From NCBI GenBank assembly GCA_013791855.1, contig VMTA01000018.1:53659-117658 (forward strand): DNA of 64,000 nt, given 5' to 3'. Below, one piece after another: positions 63,280 to 64,000 of this stretch (its first letter is position 1; each line of letters opens with the position of its first letter). The DNA comes from Sideroxydans sp. (GTDB lineage: Bacteria > Pseudomonadota > Gammaproteobacteria > Burkholderiales > Gallionellaceae). Below the pieces are notes generated by a model. It saw only the letters and a list, made by a program, of their open reading frames with translations, searched no databases and had not been told where the DNA came from. A program made the position numbers and the translations under genes.

Positions 63280-63837
63280 ATGAGTATAGAGTTAATAGGA
63301 TCTTTAGCCGCAGCTGTTGCAACGCTTGCCTCTGCTGCAATGTCTGCGCATCTTGGCAGGATGAATACACCGAAAAGCGCATCACACAATGGCGATCAGC
63401 TTCAACTGCGCATTCAGGAGATAAAAGAAACGATCATTGTGGAAAGAAAGCGATCTAATGCACATCGCTATGCAGGAGCACTGCTAACCTTCACCCAATT
63501 CATTATTGGCGGACTGCTAGCCTCATCTTTCCTTAGGGAATCCCTCACTCAGGATATTGTTGGAGCTCTTGGTCTTTTGGTTCTATTTTCTTCACTAGTG
63601 CGCCAGCACTATAAGCCTGAGATTCAGCACTTAGCAGCACAGCGGAGAGCAATTCAATTACAAGCTCTAATCAGATACGCTGAAGATGTAATCTATGAAA
63701 AGCAAGAAACTGGATCTGACTCCGTACTTACAAAATATGAGCTATTGAAATATTTAACCTCTAGGCTAGACGCAATTGAGGCATCGAAAATTGAAGAAAA
63801 AACAGCTGAAATTGGTGAGCCTAAAGGCAAGGCCTAA
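63280..63837 (+). CDS. cassette 4: membrane protein with SLATT-like layout
   Basis: 185 residues. A short hydrophobic N-terminus (LIGSLAAAVATLASAAMSA), then a charged stretch (QLRIQEIKETIIVERKR). Two adjacent helices follow (YAGALLTFTQFIIGGLLAS and IVGALGLLVLFSSLV), then an amphipathic helical region (QALIRYAEDVIYEKQ) and a polar Lys/Glu tail. Two helices plus a helical tail resemble SLATT-type effectors, but I cannot confirm this. The stop codon lies in the left attC core GCCTAAC. Confidence 0.6.
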   Translation: MSIELIGSLAAAVATLASAAMSAHLGRMNTPKSASHNGDQLQLRIQEIKETIIVERKRSNAHRYAGALLTFTQFIIGGLLASSFLRESLTQDIVGALGLLVLFSSLVRQHYKPEIQHLAAQRRAIQLQALIRYAEDVIYEKQETGSDSVLTKYELLKYLTSRLDAIEASKIEEKTAEIGEPKGKA

Positions 63838-64000
63838 CAAGGCGTTCAACGCGGACAGTTTGCAGCGTGGCATTTTTCTAAACCGGGCTCAACTAAACGG
63901 ATCAGCACCGAATTAACTTCCCGCCCTGCAAAGTGGCAGGAGCCAAACCCATCGCTTCGACTTTTTTAGGCATACCATGTTCGGCATCCGATCTGCATTG
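63832..64000 (+). repeat. attC site 4 (right end not resolved)
   Basis: GCCTAAC (63832-63838) followed by AAGGCGTTCAACGCGGAC is a typical attC left half. No GTTRRRY core is seen before the window ends; TTTTAGGC near 63965 could be a degenerate one. The site, or the next cassette, runs past base 64000. No gene is supported here. Confidence 0.6.

Larger units (their letters stand above)
60752..64000 (+). mobile_element. integron gene cassette array (no integrase in window)
   Basis: Four single-gene units lie head to tail on one strand, each starting 15-20 bases after a GTTRRRY core site. They are separated by attC-like sites at 61367, about 62236, 63175 and 63832. Sites 61367 and 63175 share a 35-base core with 2 mismatches and a bulged hairpin, the hallmark of attC. 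The segment is AT-richer than the rest. Either an integrase lies to the right or this is an integrase-less cluster (CALIN). Confidence 0.75.

Overview
The window looks like chromosome of a Betaproteobacterium, most like Nitrosomonadales/Gallionellaceae. This rests on overall protein character, an MSHA-type pilus cluster, a bioB-F-H-C-D operon and a C-P lyase phosphonate operon; I could run no similarity search, so the placement is tentative. Coding density is high, most genes are on the + strand, and many neighbours overlap by 1-4 bases.

Layout. 1-8.2 kb: end of an MshQ-like surface protein, a terminator, then the MSHA pilus biogenesis operon mshI-mshI2-mshJ-mshK-mshL-mshM-mshN. 8.2-13.5 kb: comF, divergent from the biotin operon bioB-bioF-bioH-bioC-bioD. 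13.5-17.5 kb: a TauE/SafE-type membrane protein, a SCO copper chaperone, a hybrid histidine kinase and a LuxR-type regulator. 17.5-23.5 kb: ftsK, lolA, rarA, a GxxExxY gene framed by CACAGAG-type repeats, and serS. 23.5-33.8 kb: a K+ channel, a lytic transglycosylase, tRNA-Ser(CGA), dnaE and a CBS-PAS-GGDEF-EAL protein. 33.9-40.5 kb: a locus of unknown function encoding envelope proteins (small barrel-like protein, CsgG/FlgT-like protein, two LPP20-type proteins, FecR-domain protein, 50-aa lipoprotein, transglutaminase-like protein). 40.4-44.1 kb: SulP transporter, glucokinase and a secreted zinc phospholipase C. 44.2-55.8 kb: phosphonate regulator, uptake genes and C-P lyase (phnF-D-C-E, phnG-H-I-J-K-L-M-N-P) plus an EamA transporter. 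55.8-60.6 kb: a chemoreceptor, an SRPBCC protein, a cysteine-cluster protein, a PAP2 phosphatase and a glycosyltransferase. 60.75-64 kb: an AT-richer array of single-gene units separated by attC-like sites, i.e. integron gene cassettes with no integrase in view.

Most notable points. (1) The right-end cassette array carries a protein with an RHIM-like amyloid motif, a class III nucleotide-cyclase-like protein and two membrane proteins; together they look like a store of anti-phage functions. (2) In the 34.5-40.5 kb locus, four consecutive proteins share one short aromatic-x-x-aromatic-basic motif, and in two of them it repeats with identical 18- and 11-residue spacing, suggesting a common docking element in an undescribed envelope complex. 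(3) Pho-box-like repeats precede the phospholipase and phnF, and an identical TAGACATCTA site precedes both phnF and phnG, giving a coherent phosphate/phosphonate regulon. (4) A CACAGAG inverted repeat occurs at three places, brackets the GxxExxY gene and supplies the last codons of bioH.
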